A stretch of DNA of 64,000 bases from Patescibacteria group bacterium UBA5532. GTDB lineage: Bacteria > Patescibacteriota > Gracilibacteria > BD1-5 > UBA2023. The notes beneath the pieces are model-generated. The model saw only the letters and a program-made list of their open reading frames with translations, was not told where the DNA came from and did no database searches. Every line of letters starts with the position of its first letter. Position 1 is the first letter of the stretch. This document shows, piece by piece, positions 1 through 11,099 of the stretch. The stretch covers positions 49,735 through 113,734 of the forward strand of contig DINU01000005.1 of assembly GCA_002426885.1 (NCBI GenBank). The letters run 5' to 3'. A program made the translations under genes and the position numbers.

Positions 1-261
1 GAATCCACCCTTATGAACGGAATAAGACTGAATTTTCAGAAGAAATCGAAGATAAAAATGAATCTAGAAGAAACAAGCCGAAGGCTTGTCATTCGTGGAA
101 ATGCAGGAATCCGCAGGAAAAAAAGGAAAAGCTCGCATCCTCGGGGGGAATAAAATTCAAGAGTGAAGTCAAAAAAAACACCCGCCTTGTCACTATCTCG
201 CACAAGTGGGAATCTATGTGAATAGGAAACATGGAATCGAATAATCATAGGAAAACGACAC
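1..261. other. Intergenic/edge segment without a supportable gene
   Basis: No frame gives a recognisable protein. A stretch at about 88-113 (tcattcgtggaaatgcagg...) resembles the common dispersed element that translates as CHSRESGNP or WIPAFAGMT in other bacteria, but only one copy is seen here. Frames are open mainly because TGA is sense, which inflates spurious ORFs. Confidence 0.4.
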
Positions 262-292
262 AAAAATGCACCAAATTTGGTGCATTTTTTTA
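262..292. terminator. Rho-independent terminator downstream of alaS
   Basis: Near-perfect palindrome aaaaatgcacc-aaattt-ggtgcattttt followed by a T run. It has A and T tracts on both sides, so it can act on both strands. It lies 14 bp beyond the alaS stop. Confidence 0.85.
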
Positions 293-305
293 TTTCCTCA
301 AAAAA

Positions 306-2282
306 TTATTTCTCCAGCACCGCCTTAATTCTGCGAATTCAGGCACTACTCGATTCTTCCTTGATGATTCGGAAATGTCCCATATGTTGACTCGTCTCGA
401 CATGAGGTCATCCACAAAGTTCACGAGAATAGATAGTACCGTCTGCACCTTTCATCGTGTAGACTTTTACGACATCGGGATATTTTTCCCAGAAAGATCC
501 CTCGACACCGGATGCTTTCGCATCCTCTTTTTTCATATCTTCGAGAAATACGGTGAATCCGGAATCGATCGCTCTATTTACATAGTCTTCAATGTGCTGA
601 AGTTGCTCGGGAGTCACTTTCTCAGGATGTGTAAAATCAAATCGAAGTCGCTCAGCCGTGATATTGGAGCCTGCCTGATGAATATGGTCGCCGAGAACGT
701 GTCGAAGTCCTGCGAGCATCAGATGGCATGCAGAATGAAGCGCTGTCGTCTCATCGGAGTGATCCGCGAGTCCACCTGCGAACTTCCCTGCAGCCGCAGT
801 CCGCGAGAGATCCGCATGGTTTTTTGCGGATTCATGAAATTCCTGGAGGAAATTATTCATCTCCTGTTCGAGATTCGGATCGAGCTCGAAGAGTTTTTCC
901 CGAAGGATCTCGACATTCGCGATCTCGTCAAGCTCTGTATGTCACGCATACCGATGTTCGAGGATAATCTCTTCCGTCATCTCGAGTGGAAATCCATACG
1001 TCTCGAAAATCCAGAATGCCTTTTTCCCATCGATCTTATCGCCAGAAACGAGGATCTTCTCGATCTCTCGCTCACCACGCTCAAGTGTCTTACGAAAACG
1101 ATCTTCTTCCTCAGCAAATACCGCGAGGATTTCATTTTTCTTTGTCTCAAGATTCTGATACGTATCACCATAATCCCCGATCACACGCTCTGCGAGCCGA
1201 CTCGTAAAATATTCTGATACGCCGATGACTCGACCAGCGCGGATCGATCGACGAATGAGCCGACGGACAAAATATCCGGCGTCCACATTTGATGGAAGTG
1301 CGCCATCTGCGATAAGAAATGTCGAGGCACGAAGATGATCCATAATGATACGAAAGGCTCGTGTCTCGATGTAGACGTCCCCATACATTTTTCATGAAAG
1401 TCACTCGAGCTCCTCCTTCAGTGAGTCGAAAATCCCCGTCATAAAAATATCTGGCATATTTTTTATCGCCATTGCCATACGTTCGAGTCCACCTCAGAAG
1501 TCGATATTTCTCGATTGCAACTCATGAAATCCATCTGATTCCTTCCGATATGCCATAAAGACGTTATTTCCGATCTCGAGAAATCGTCCACAATCACAGT
1601 TCGGATGACATGGTCTATCACGCCATGGTGAACGCTCGTGAATCCGCTTCTCACCGAGTGGATCAAAATCCCAGAACATCTCAGAGTCAGGACCTCCAGG
1701 TTCGCCCACGGGCATCTTTGCTGGAGCTCATGCACGCGACCACCAGTTCTTTTTATCCTCGTAAAAGAATATGTGCTCCCCCGGTTTCATACCAGTTTCT
1801 GAAGCGGTATCAGAAATACGAGCCTCAATCCCGACCGATTCGTATAGCTGTTTCCAGAGCTCAGCTGTGACATCATCGCGAGCGATACCCGCGTCGATCG
1901 ATCCATTGTGACAGGTAGTGTACAGATTCTCTGGGTCGATCCCGAGCGTGTGAATACAGAAATCCCACATCCAGTGAACTTGCTCTCATTTAAAGTAGTC
2001 CCCAAGCGACCAGTTCCCGAGCATTTCAAAAAAAGTCGTATGTCGGTTATCGCCGACTTCATTGATATCGACCGCACGAAAGCATTTCTGAGAGTCTGCG
2101 ATACGTTTTCCGAGTGGATGCGACTCACCGAGAAGATACGGAAGCATCGGCTGCATCCCGGATCCAGTAAAAAGCGTCGTCGGATCATTTTCTGGAAGAA
2201 GTGACGACGATGGGACGATAATATGTCCCTTCGACTCCATAAACTGAAGGTAACTATTACGAATGGTGGAAGCGAACGACAT
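306..2282 (-). CDS. alaS: Alanine--tRNA ligase lacking the C-terminal C-Ala domain
   Basis: Charges tRNA-Ala with alanine in the cytoplasm and hydrolyses mischarged Ser/Gly. It starts MSFASTIRNSYLQFMESKGH, typical of AlaRS; the class II core has NRHTTFFEMLGNWSLGDYF near residue 80-100. The editing domain shows HSACH and, later, CGGPH, together the metal-binding set. The second G of CGGPH is a TGA codon. The chain ends at TAA after SSAGIRRIKAV, giving 658 aa against about 875 in E. coli, so the DHHA1/C-Ala domain is absent. Several in-frame TGAs (for example 408, 942, 1728, 1986) break it under the standard code. Confidence 0.95.
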
Positions 2283-2423
2283 AGAAAAAAGGGTAAAAGG
2301 ATGGGAAAACTTCGATATATCCGAAGACTTTCTTTTTCCCGATTATATAGAAAAAGAAAAAAAAGAAAACCTCCTCTTTACATTTCGTGTTTTTTTTATA
2401 CTTTACTTGAAAAAGAATCAAAT

Positions 2424-2987
2424 ATGGCACATGTTTTTATCATTTCTGGATCCGCAGGAGTCGGAAAAAATACACTCTGGGAGCGTGTCGCTCCGCTCTG
2501 TCAGGAAAAAATCCAACGAGTCGTCACGATGACCTCACGTTCGCCACGTCCACAGGAGAAAGATGGCGTTGATTATTATTTTACATCTCCAGAAATATTC
2601 GAGAAAAATATACGTGAAGGAAAAATGATCGAGTACGCGATCGTCCATGGAACATATTATGGCTCGAAATTCGATGCACTCGATCAGGTAATCCAGTCTG
2701 GAAAAAATCCAGTCTATATCATAGAACCGAAGGGGATGATCACTATAAAACCTATACTCGAAGCAAAATGATATACGGTAAGGACTATTTTTATTCTCCC
2801 ACCCTCTGAAGAAGCTCTTATCGAACGTCTGAAATGAAGAGGGACGGAAACAGACGAAGAACACGAGATCCGCAAGCAGACAACACTCGAAGAGATGGCA
2901 AAAAAAGATATATATGATTTTCATATCATAAATGACGACCTTGATGAGGCAACCCAGAAACTTCTCTCGATTCTATGTGAAGACTAA
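2424..2987 (+). CDS. gmk: Guanylate kinase
   Basis: Phosphorylates GMP to GDP. 187 aa, the usual length. P-loop SGSAGVGKNT at residues 8-17, then VTMTSRSPRPQEKDGVDYYF (GMP-binding) and a C-terminal RLKGRGTETDEEHEIR lid. Two TGA codons, one giving the G in RLKGRG, must be read as Gly. The residue after the P-loop lysine is Asn instead of Ser/Thr, which is odd for Mg coordination. The ATG at 2424 is chosen because MAHVFIISG is the family N terminus; no Shine-Dalgarno sequence precedes it. Its end overlaps the next gene by 13 nt. Confidence 0.93.
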
Positions 2988-3709
2988 GTTATCATAAGGA
3001 ACATTGGCTGACAGAATACACTGGAAATAATGCATTGTATCGACACTCTGATATATTTCATTCACTTTTTATACCCCGTATTGTTGATGGGACATTTGAA
3101 GATGTGGAGGAAGGCAATACGCCAGTCTTTGTAGAAGTGATATGAGAAAAAGAGGTACCTCGATCTGGCCTGAAGTGTTTTATCCGCACGTATTATAATA
3201 CTATCCCGTGTATAATCCATGATAATCATAATCATGCTCTATACTTCTGGTATGAAGCACTTATAAACGGTATTATTAAGATGGGGACGACACTGATACA
3301 TATCGATGAACATTCTGACCTCTGGGAAAATAAAAATATCCTTCCAGAAAGAGGAGAAAAATCCGGAGACATCTATCTCGAGAATATCTGGCAATTTACG
3401 AATTATGCATGCAATGTAGGAAATTATATTGTCCCCGCACAGAATGCTGGACTCATCGATACGATCGTAAGAATCGAGGGTGAATACGATATAGATGAAG
3501 CCCTCTGAATGAAATATCCGACAGAATATATTCTGAATCTCGACATGGATTTCTTCTCGGAAGAGCTTGATTATATCGACTACGAGAAAAAGAAAGCCTG
3601 TATCACACATTTTGCGAAGCATGCCAGACTGATTACCATCGCAACAAGTCCCGGATTTATGGATCAAGCAAAAGCGATCCGAATTATGCGGGATATTTTT
3701 TACTCATAA
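2975..3709 (+). CDS. UPF0489 family protein
   Basis: 244 aa. The arginase-like pattern IHDNHNHALYFW (about residues 77-88) and TTLIHIDEHSDLW (about 103-115), plus NLDMDFFSE further on, match UPF0489 (C5orf22-like) proteins, probably metal-dependent hydrolases of unknown substrate. The second codon is TGA (M-G), so the start can only be seen under code 25. The ATG overlaps the end of gmk, suggesting translational coupling. The 3' end overlaps the convergent permease gene by 10 bp. Confidence 0.75.
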
Positions 3710-4938
3710 TCTGCCCCCCTTTCCCATTTCTGAAAGATTTTTGGTGCAGAAATCAGAAATGCGAGAAAAACGAGGAACATAAGATAGAGGATTATGAGGA
3801 TGGTAAACACGACCGGATCAAGAGGAATAAGCGGAAGCACAATACCAACTTCGACAAATTTTTGGAGCAGAAATATTTTTCAGAAATGAAGCCCGATCGC
3901 AAATACGATGAAGCCTGCAAGAATTCAGGTCCCTCATGCGATCAGGATTTCTCCCATAACAATGAGGAAATTCGTATGGATCGGTACTCCTGTCATTCGG
4001 AAAGTTCGGAAGAGTGGCGAATATTGGCGAAGGATGTCGAAGATGAATAAGCTCATTATGATTGTCAGTACTCCGATATTAATGATCGTAAATACAGCAA
4101 AAAGAAAATGAAGAAGGGTGAGTTTTTCTGAGAGCTGAGCCTGTCGATCAGTATCAAATCGCACCTGATATCCAGAGCCGTATCGCGATCGAATACCTTC
4201 GATATCAGTATCTGCATGGGCATATCAGATAAGTCGAAATGGGCGATCGAGAGACTTTCCGAGACTGGCAAGCGCAGTACGTCCGACTGACTCAGGGATG
4301 GTAATCCCCATGCTCGGAAAATCCGGTGTAATCGCAGAAATCCTTCCAGAAAATGTATATGGATGGGTCGAATTATAATCGAACACCTTCGAAGTTCCCA
4401 GTGTCAGAGTTATATCATGCGAGGTAATAAGTGCTTCCGGTATTTTCGGAAAGAATTCTGCAGTTCCTGCAATATTCAGATTATAGAAATCGAGGAGGAG
4501 TCGAGAAAATCAGACAGGAGTGGGACTCGTACATGCTTCTGTACCACAGAAGAGTCGATCAGAAGCAGTAAAAAATGGCACATCTGTCTCAAGCGCATAT
4601 CCGAAGGCTTCTACACGAATAATCGCTGGAATATTTACGAGAGAAAATACATACCAGTCAGTGATTGTCTCATCCTTTTCAATCGTATTCAGTGTTCCCT
4701 GATCGATTCCAAACTCATACTCAGAATTCAGAATTGATAAAATACTCGATGAACGGCTGATCTCAAAACGTAGTGGATTTACATTTCCGATCGTATAATA
4801 TTCAGCAGAGTTCAAAATCTGTAAGTAGAGGAATACGAGAAAAAATGACAACACACTCGAGAGAAAGATAGTCGTAATAATAATGCCTGTTCGGACAATA
4901 TTATTTCAGAGATGTGACAGGATGAAGCGTAGAATCAT
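3700..4938 (-). CDS. FtsX/MacB-type ABC transporter permease
   Basis: About 412 aa. One N-terminal membrane segment (TGIIITTIFLSSVLSFFLVF), a long extracytoplasmic domain, then three C-terminal membrane segments (HFLFAVFTIINIGVLTIIM and two more), the MacB/LolC/FtsX fold. It partners the ATPase encoded just upstream, whose 3' end it overlaps. An in-frame ATG at 4983 would lengthen it by 15 codons; 4938 is preferred because MILRFILSHLG matches family N termini. Likely role: moving or releasing an envelope substrate, possibly the large exported protein encoded first in the operon (inference). Confidence 0.75.
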
Positions 4939-5563
4939 AAAGAGAATAGGATTGTGTGGTATGAATCTGAAGCAGTGGATCATGCGAAGCAGAGACGATT
5001 ATCACTCATCGAGCACGCTCCGCCTCGAGTAATGTATAGAGTGTATTTCGCATGTCGGTGTGTAGGCTCGATCATGGCTCATCGATAATAATACAGTCTG
5101 GAGTATGGATCAATCCTGCAATTACAGCCATTCTTTCACGCTGTCCAGTCGAGAGAAATGCCACCTTCTGATCGAGATATTCACCTATATCGAGTATATC
5201 GACAAGCATTTCCATCCGTTTCATATCGATCGGAAGATGAGAAAGTGTATGCGATAAGAGAATATTTTCTCGAGCAGAAAAGTTCTCGATAAAGTGATGA
5301 TCTGAGAAAATATATCAGAATCGATTCTTTCGAAGTGACCGAAGTTCTGAGAGTCAGAAAGAATATAATGTCTTATGATCGATAGTATAGACTCCAGATT
5401 GCGCTCGCAAGAGTGTCCCGACAATCCGCAGAAGTGTCGTCTTTCCGCTTCCGCTCGCTCAGTAAAATGCGATCCAGTCTCATGACTGTATGTCCAGATG
5501 AATATCAGATAATATCGGCTTCTGGGAGTATGTGTACGATATATTCTTGAGGGAAATATGCAT
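4901..5563 (-). CDS. ABC transporter ATP-binding protein (LolD/MacB type)
   Basis: 220 aa. Walker A GASGSGKTTL near residue 40, signature LSTGQRERMAVIAGL, Walker B CIIIDEP and a switch His in SASHDP. Several glycines, including the one before ASGSGKTT and one after the Walker B DEP, are TGA-encoded, so no long ORF exists under the standard code. Starts MHISLKNISYTYSQKPIL. It lies 8 bp downstream of the 1184-residue exported protein gene and overlaps the permease gene; one operon. Confidence 0.88.
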
Positions 5564-5571
5564 AGAAATGA

Positions 5572-8500
5572 TTATGATTTCTTCTTTGTCTGTACACGTG
5601 AGATGATAGTGATACCGCCACTGATAACGATAAGGAAGAGAAAACTTGCAAGGATCACATACAGATTAATGTTAATGCCCGGAAGCTTCACGACAAGAGG
5701 TGTGGAGTCACCGAAAATCCGTATTTTCACCCCAATTTCATGATCGGATATATTTATTCCAGCGGTAATATTCTGGAAGAGATCTGCATTGTGTGCAGTT
5801 TTTGCATTCATATTACTCGAGAGTGTCATCTCAGAAAGTGTATCAAGTATATCGATATCGAGATCATCGAGCAATGCACCGCTAGCAGTAAAGTAACGGG
5901 GCGAGATTTTCGGACGAATTTTTTCCCAGAGGCTTAGTGTCATTCCTGAAAAATTCAGTACTTTTTCTTTACTGAGAGAGAGTATGAGGCTTCCACTCTC
6001 TCATCGAAGGGTCGCAAATCAGAAATCCTGAGAAAATTGTGGTTCTGGAAGTTTAAGTTTCTGAGCGATAGTATACTCTCGACTGTACTCAGAGATCATA
6101 TATGAGAATGAGTACGGAAAGAAGCTCTCAGGAAGAAACTGACGAAATATCGGCATCTGGGAAGTCAGCTCACCGATCTGTTCACGGAAATATCCACCCC
6201 GAAGAATCATCCCAAGAAAAGTCCCTGTCTGAAATGAGGTCGCATCGGTAATAGAAACTTCTGTTTTCTTATCGATCGCATTCTGAATACTCTCGCGACT
6301 CAGTCAGAGATACGCATACCCAGAATCGAAAAAATACGTCGGCTCGACACTCGTAAAAATAAATGGAATATCTTTATAAAAATACAGTGTTTTTCATTTA
6401 TATTCTTCTGTGAGAGGAATCTGAGATAGCTCTACGCCGGTCGATGATATAGAATCGCGTAATACACGAGCAAAAAATGTCTCGAGAAATTTTTTCCCTT
6501 TCTCCTCGCTCTGAAATCCGATAATCATATGGGCATCGAGTCCTGTCATATCAAGGTCTTCGATCACAGAGGCATCCGCTCATCAGAACACGAGTGCAAA
6601 TTCTCACGAAAGAGACTGGAGGATATTCTCGCCTCAGAGCCATGTCTGAAATCGTTTAATATATGCCGATATTTCTGTATCATCGAGCAGCGTTTGGTAG
6701 AATTTTTCTCGATCGACTCAGAAAAAAAGTCCCAGAATCCCTGACTGAATATCTGAATCCGTACTGATCGGAAGTATATCTCGTGTATTTCATACTAGAA
6801 GCGTTCTGAGATGGTACATGATTCATACTCCATCAGGTACAGGAAACATAAATATATTCAGCTCGATCCCATCGCCATACTGATTTATGATAATGCCGAT
6901 CGGATTAATATTTTTCTGAACTTCACGAAATAACTGTCGATACTGAAGATAACTCTGAAGCTCGATATTCGTCACAGAAGTGACCTCTTTCGGAGTAAAA
7001 ATATGCTTCTGCACCGTCCCAATCTCCGGATGAAATACATATATACCACTCAGTGTAAAACCGCTATCATACTCAGGAAATACCCCGGCATAAGCATCCA
7101 CGAGAGACTCCGGAAGTGTAGAAAAAGCATCTTCATATGCCCACACGTGTTCCTGCAGATTCCAGAGTTGCTGATACAGTGTATGCCTTCGATACTCGGT
7201 CACATACGTATCGAGCGAGGTGAGCTTTTCGAGAAACCCATCTCAGACAAATCCAAATGCTGTATGAATCTCCTCACTATGTTCCGACCAGAATGCACGT
7301 AAATCATCAGATGATTGCATATTTCCTGTGGAAAGCGAAGAAAAGTATACATTCAGTATCTCCTGAGAACGTGCAATATACAGATACCCCCCGGATAATA
7401 CTCGTACATAGGAGTCACTTTCAGGAAATACACCCTGATCTGCTTCTGAAAAGATGGAGACAATATGCAAGTCGGTGATATTTGTATCAGCTAGGACCAT
7501 TGCAAAAGGATTTTTTATACTCTTATAGGTATCTATATGATTCAACACAAGAAGTTCATGAAAAAAATTCTGGATGAAATTATACTGTCATGCATCCTGA
7601 GAGCTCTGGAAAAAAGAGTCGTTTTCCGTCTCCAGAATCTGAGTAAGCTCTGAAGGGCTCTTCACATAGACGAAAACACTCTCTCTTGGAATACGTGAAA
7701 AAAGTGCTGGAACAGAAACAGTTTTTCCACTCAAAATCGCTTCATAGGCATTCTGTTTCCAGAAAGAATCAGTATCATCTACGATATCTCCAATGTACAT
7801 AATTCGATACTCGTCCCCCACCGTTTCATAGTGAAAATTTTCCACAAAATTATCGAGCATATACGTACTCAGATTTACCTGACCTCCACGTAACGCATCA
7901 ATACTGTCTGGATACTTTCACTGTGCACGCTCGATCAGCGCGAGTGCGGTAATTACTCATTTCGCATTCGTCTCCATCTCCTGACACTGCGGAGTAGTCT
8001 CAGAGCCATAGCACGGAAGTGGATTCGGATTATTTCCAAGCTGAGAGGAGTAATATAAAAGTGCTGTCCGAACATCGTCATCATGCAGTCGCTCTCGAGC
8101 TTCTTCTCGCGTAAATACGGTATTTCGAAGTGCGAGTGTATATGTCGGCTGTCGTGACGCAAAAATCGTCGCATAATACCGAAGCTCCCCACGAAGTAAC
8201 TCCTGTGTTCATGGATTCAATTCACTCGTATCCGAGAGATATTTTTGCTCGAGTTCTCATAGTTTTTCCTCTGTCGGATCAGCACGAAATTGTCGTATCT
8301 TCTGGAATATATTCTGAAATGTAAATGATGGAATCGTCGGAAGTGCTGTACTAAATTGGGACTGAAATTCAGACCAAATCAGTCCAGAAAATGCACGATT
8401 TACTTCCCCTTCATAGATGTACGGTGCGATATCAGTCGCACCACTATATGGAATCCGCTGATAGAGGATTTGTCCACTTAGGTCGCCGATCTTTACGCTT

Positions 8501-9126
8501 TTCCCATAGAGAAAAATCGACTCAGCAAAAAGCTCTGATTCGGTGGGTAAAAATTCATTACTGATATCTGCATAGCAATCCCGAACAGGAGATGACTTTT
8601 CACATTTCTGTCGCTTCATCCGAGTGATAACACCATCGATGACACGAACCATAATATTTTCCTCCGATCCAGGTATCTGTACCTGCGTAATCCAGGGAGC
8701 AATCGACGTACCCTTCGGAACATGTGATAGTACCGCTTCAAGAGTCTCAGATCATATTTCTTGATCTAGGGAAAGCGTGGAAACGCTCGCTCCCCCGAAA
8801 ATATGCCTATACCACACCTCATTTCCATTATATGTCTTCACGATAATATCTTTCAGGGTTTTCTCTGTCAAAGATGTATACTGATAGTCTGTGCAGAGTG
8901 TGCCATCAGCGATACACTGACTCGACTCAGATGCATTCATCTGAGGAGAAAAAGTATGCTCTATAATCTCTTTCAGCTGGTCAAAGTCTGGTCACACCGG
9001 GTAAAGAATCGATGTAAAAGCACTTCATGACGCGACTGCACCACTCCCTGTATCCACTTCATTCGTCGCGAAGAGCGAGGAAAAAGCAAGGAAAAAAAAT
9101 AAAAATCCAAAAAATATCTTTTTCAT
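5572..9126 (-). CDS. Large exported membrane-anchored protein, 1184 aa
   Basis: Not recognised. A signal peptide (MKKIFFGFLFFFLAFSSLFA) opens the protein, and a single membrane helix (about NLYVILASFLFLIVISGGI) with a basic tail closes it. In between is a predicted extracytoplasmic region of over 1100 residues. All codons were checked: no TAA/TAG between 9126 and 5572, but many TGAs (6823, 7243, 7588, 8257, 8752 among them). LPGIN lies just before the C-terminal helix, faintly like a sortase signal. First gene of an operon with an ABC ATPase and permease. The leader carries ctcctcctt directly before the ATG rather than a Shine-Dalgarno sequence. Confidence 0.8.
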
Positions 9127-9243
9127 AAGGAGGAGTTTTACTCGTAGTCCCGCCCAGTATACAGAATTTTATAAAAAAGGAAGTCAAAGACATTGCAAAA
9201 AGTGAGATATTCACAGTGTAATATTCTGTAAAAATCGAGTCTT

Positions 9244-9846
9244 TTACTGCTTTTTTCCGATGCAGATAAAATATTCTTCAAAACTACGATCCCGACACGC
9301 CCTCGGCTTCATACGGGCGAGCTTCTGATATCGCTCTTTTATCGGAAAGACAAGATCATTTACATCTTCTCACACGAAGACCTTCAGGACAAGATTTCCT
9401 CACTTTTTCAGAAATGTATCGGCAAGCTCGACGATCGCGAGATTCAGCTCGATCGATCGATACTGATCGACTCCAGTCATCCCAGTCGTACTCGGCGCAA
9501 TATCGGAAGTAATCAGATCGAAGTGCGAGAGTCAGAGTGTGGAAAAAAATGATGTGATTCGCGCGGTATCGAAAATATCCGCTTGCAAAAGGGAAATATT
9601 CTGATTTCAGAACGGATCAATCCGATTCTGATCGATCCCAACCACTCTTCCCTCTGGTCACACTTTCTCAGAAATTACCTGTAGGAAGCTCCCCGGAGCA
9701 GATGCAAGATCGAGCACGTGCATCTTCGGATGCAGGAGATGAAATTTTTCATCGATCTCAATCAGTTTAAAAGCGCTTCGCGCGCGATATCCAAGCGCTT
9801 TTGCTTTTTTAAAAAAGGGATCTTTTACGATAAATTGGCCGGTCAT
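9244..9846 (-). CDS. rlmE: 23S rRNA (uridine-2'-O-)-methyltransferase RlmE (FtsJ)
   Basis: SAM-dependent methylation of U2552 in 23S rRNA. 200 aa, family length. KDPFFKKAKALGYRARSAFKL, then VLDLASAPGSFLQV (SAM motif I), SDIAP and the LKVF segment are visible. Start 9846 (MTGQF) is chosen over 9918 because a TATAAT lies only 4 nt upstream of this ATG and because the divergent exonuclease gene occupies the rest. Transcription therefore probably begins at or next to the ATG. Two TGAs encode Gly. Confidence 0.93.
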
Positions 9847-9862
9847 AGAAATTATATTAGAA

Positions 9863-9891
9863 TTGACAAGAAAGAATGATTTAGATATACT
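9863..9891 (+). promoter_or_regulatory. Consensus promoter for the Orn-like gene, leaderless
   Basis: TTGACA at 9863-9868, 17-bp spacer, TATACT at 9886-9891. The start codon ATG is at 9900, so the transcript should start within about 0-3 nt of it. The divergent rlmE -10 (TATAAT on the minus strand) lies in the same interval. Confidence 0.8.
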
Positions 9892-9899
9892 CGTCCAAT

Positions 9900-10499
9900 A
9901 TGAAAAATCAAGTTTCATCTGGCATATATCTCCTCATGGACCTGGAGATGACGTGACTGAATCCCTTTCGGCATGGCGTCGTAGAGTTCGGAGGTATTGT
10001 CATGGATGAAAAATTTAAGATTATAGCAGAACTCTATCGTGATATTTGTCCACCAGAGGATGCTATGATCGATCCTGAAGCACTCGAATATAATGGCTTT
10101 ACACTGGATCGGATTGCTCGATGAAAATCATACGACGCATTTGTGAATGATTTCGAGATTTTCTTCGATGCGTATTTCCCGACGAATCCTCCGATCATCG
10201 TCTGACAGTATGTGACTGCTGATATCGTCTTTCTCGAGAGTATTTTCTCAGCTGTGGGGCGAAATGATCTGATTCTGAAACTCGGAAACGATGTCATCGA
10301 CACGAAGTCGATCGCGAACTATGATAATGCGATCGCTCGATATAATGGGAAAAAACTTCCCTATCAGAGTACGAGTCTCTCGAAGCCGGGCGGACTTGCG
10401 GAGGTTTTTGGGGTGAAAAATTATAAGGCACACTCGGCACAGTGAGATATCTATGCAACGCGAGAGATCCTGATGCGAATGCTCAACATCGGAGAATAA
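9900..10499 (+). CDS. Oligoribonuclease-like DEDDh 3'-5' exonuclease
   Basis: 199 aa. LMDLEMTGLNP at residues 12-22 is the exonuclease I motif of Orn/RNase T proteins; the invariant G is encoded by TGA (acg-tga-ctg). Motif II is near QYVTADIVFL and the terminal motif AHSAQGDIYATREIL holds the H-x4-D pair. It would degrade short RNAs or trim 3' ends. Whether it is Orn itself or another DEDDh exonuclease cannot be decided by eye. It abuts the convergent pilin-like gene with no gap (10499/10500). Confidence 0.82.
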
Positions 10500-11084
10500 T
10501 TACTGACAGTACGGCTTATTTTGGACCTCTGTCATCCCGACACGACGATCGAATACGATATATCGTGTGACAGTGCGGTAGACCGTCGTCATCTGAAAGA
10601 TACTCTGATTCAGAGGATTTCCTGCACTATTCTGATAGTTTGCATATCATTTTCCGAGGACGATCATCCCTCCAGTGAAGGATACACTATTCAGTCCACC
10701 AGAATCACAGAGTGTCAGTCCTGCAATCAGATATTTTGTATCTCCGTCAAAAAACGGATAACTCAGGAGTGCTCCCGAACTGATAACCTCACCACTCAAC
10801 GAGAGATAGGTGTTGGCAACTCCTGTCGAAGCCATCGAGAGATGGACGATATCCGGAAAGATAATGCCATTCTCCGTAAAAATCCCACGACCGAGGTACA
10901 TATTCGTGTAGGTGGTCATAAGATCAGACTCGACTCTGTTTGCGAGTCGAATAGAACGCTCCCGATCGACCGCAGGTGTCTGATCATCCGCGAGTCGCAT
11001 CGCGACAACCGCGAGAATCGAGATAATCGCGATCGTGATCATGAGTTCTACGAGTGTGAATGCAGAGAGTCGTGATTTTCGCAT
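10500..11084 (-). CDS. Type IV pilin-like protein
   Basis: 194 aa. N-terminal prepilin peptidase site and hydrophobic helix, AFTLVELMITIAIISILAVV at residues 8-27 with Glu at +5 after the cleavage site. The remainder is a small globular pseudopilin-type domain with no family I can name. It starts 15 bp after the ftsH stop on the same strand. A TGA at 10647 is Gly; the true stop is TAA at 10500. Confidence 0.85.
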
Positions 11085-11099
11085 AAAAATATTGAAAAT

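Noticed and set aside
36..263. 75-aa minus-strand ORF at the left edge
   Set aside because: Phe/Ser-rich translation of intergenic sequence with no start signals or similarity I recognise.
231..1217. 328-codon open frame on the plus strand opposite alaS
   Set aside because: It is the antisense of a clear alanyl-tRNA synthetase; its residues show no family features and overlap a terminator.
10521..11075. 184-aa plus-strand ORF
   Set aside because: Exact antisense shadow of the pilin-like gene.
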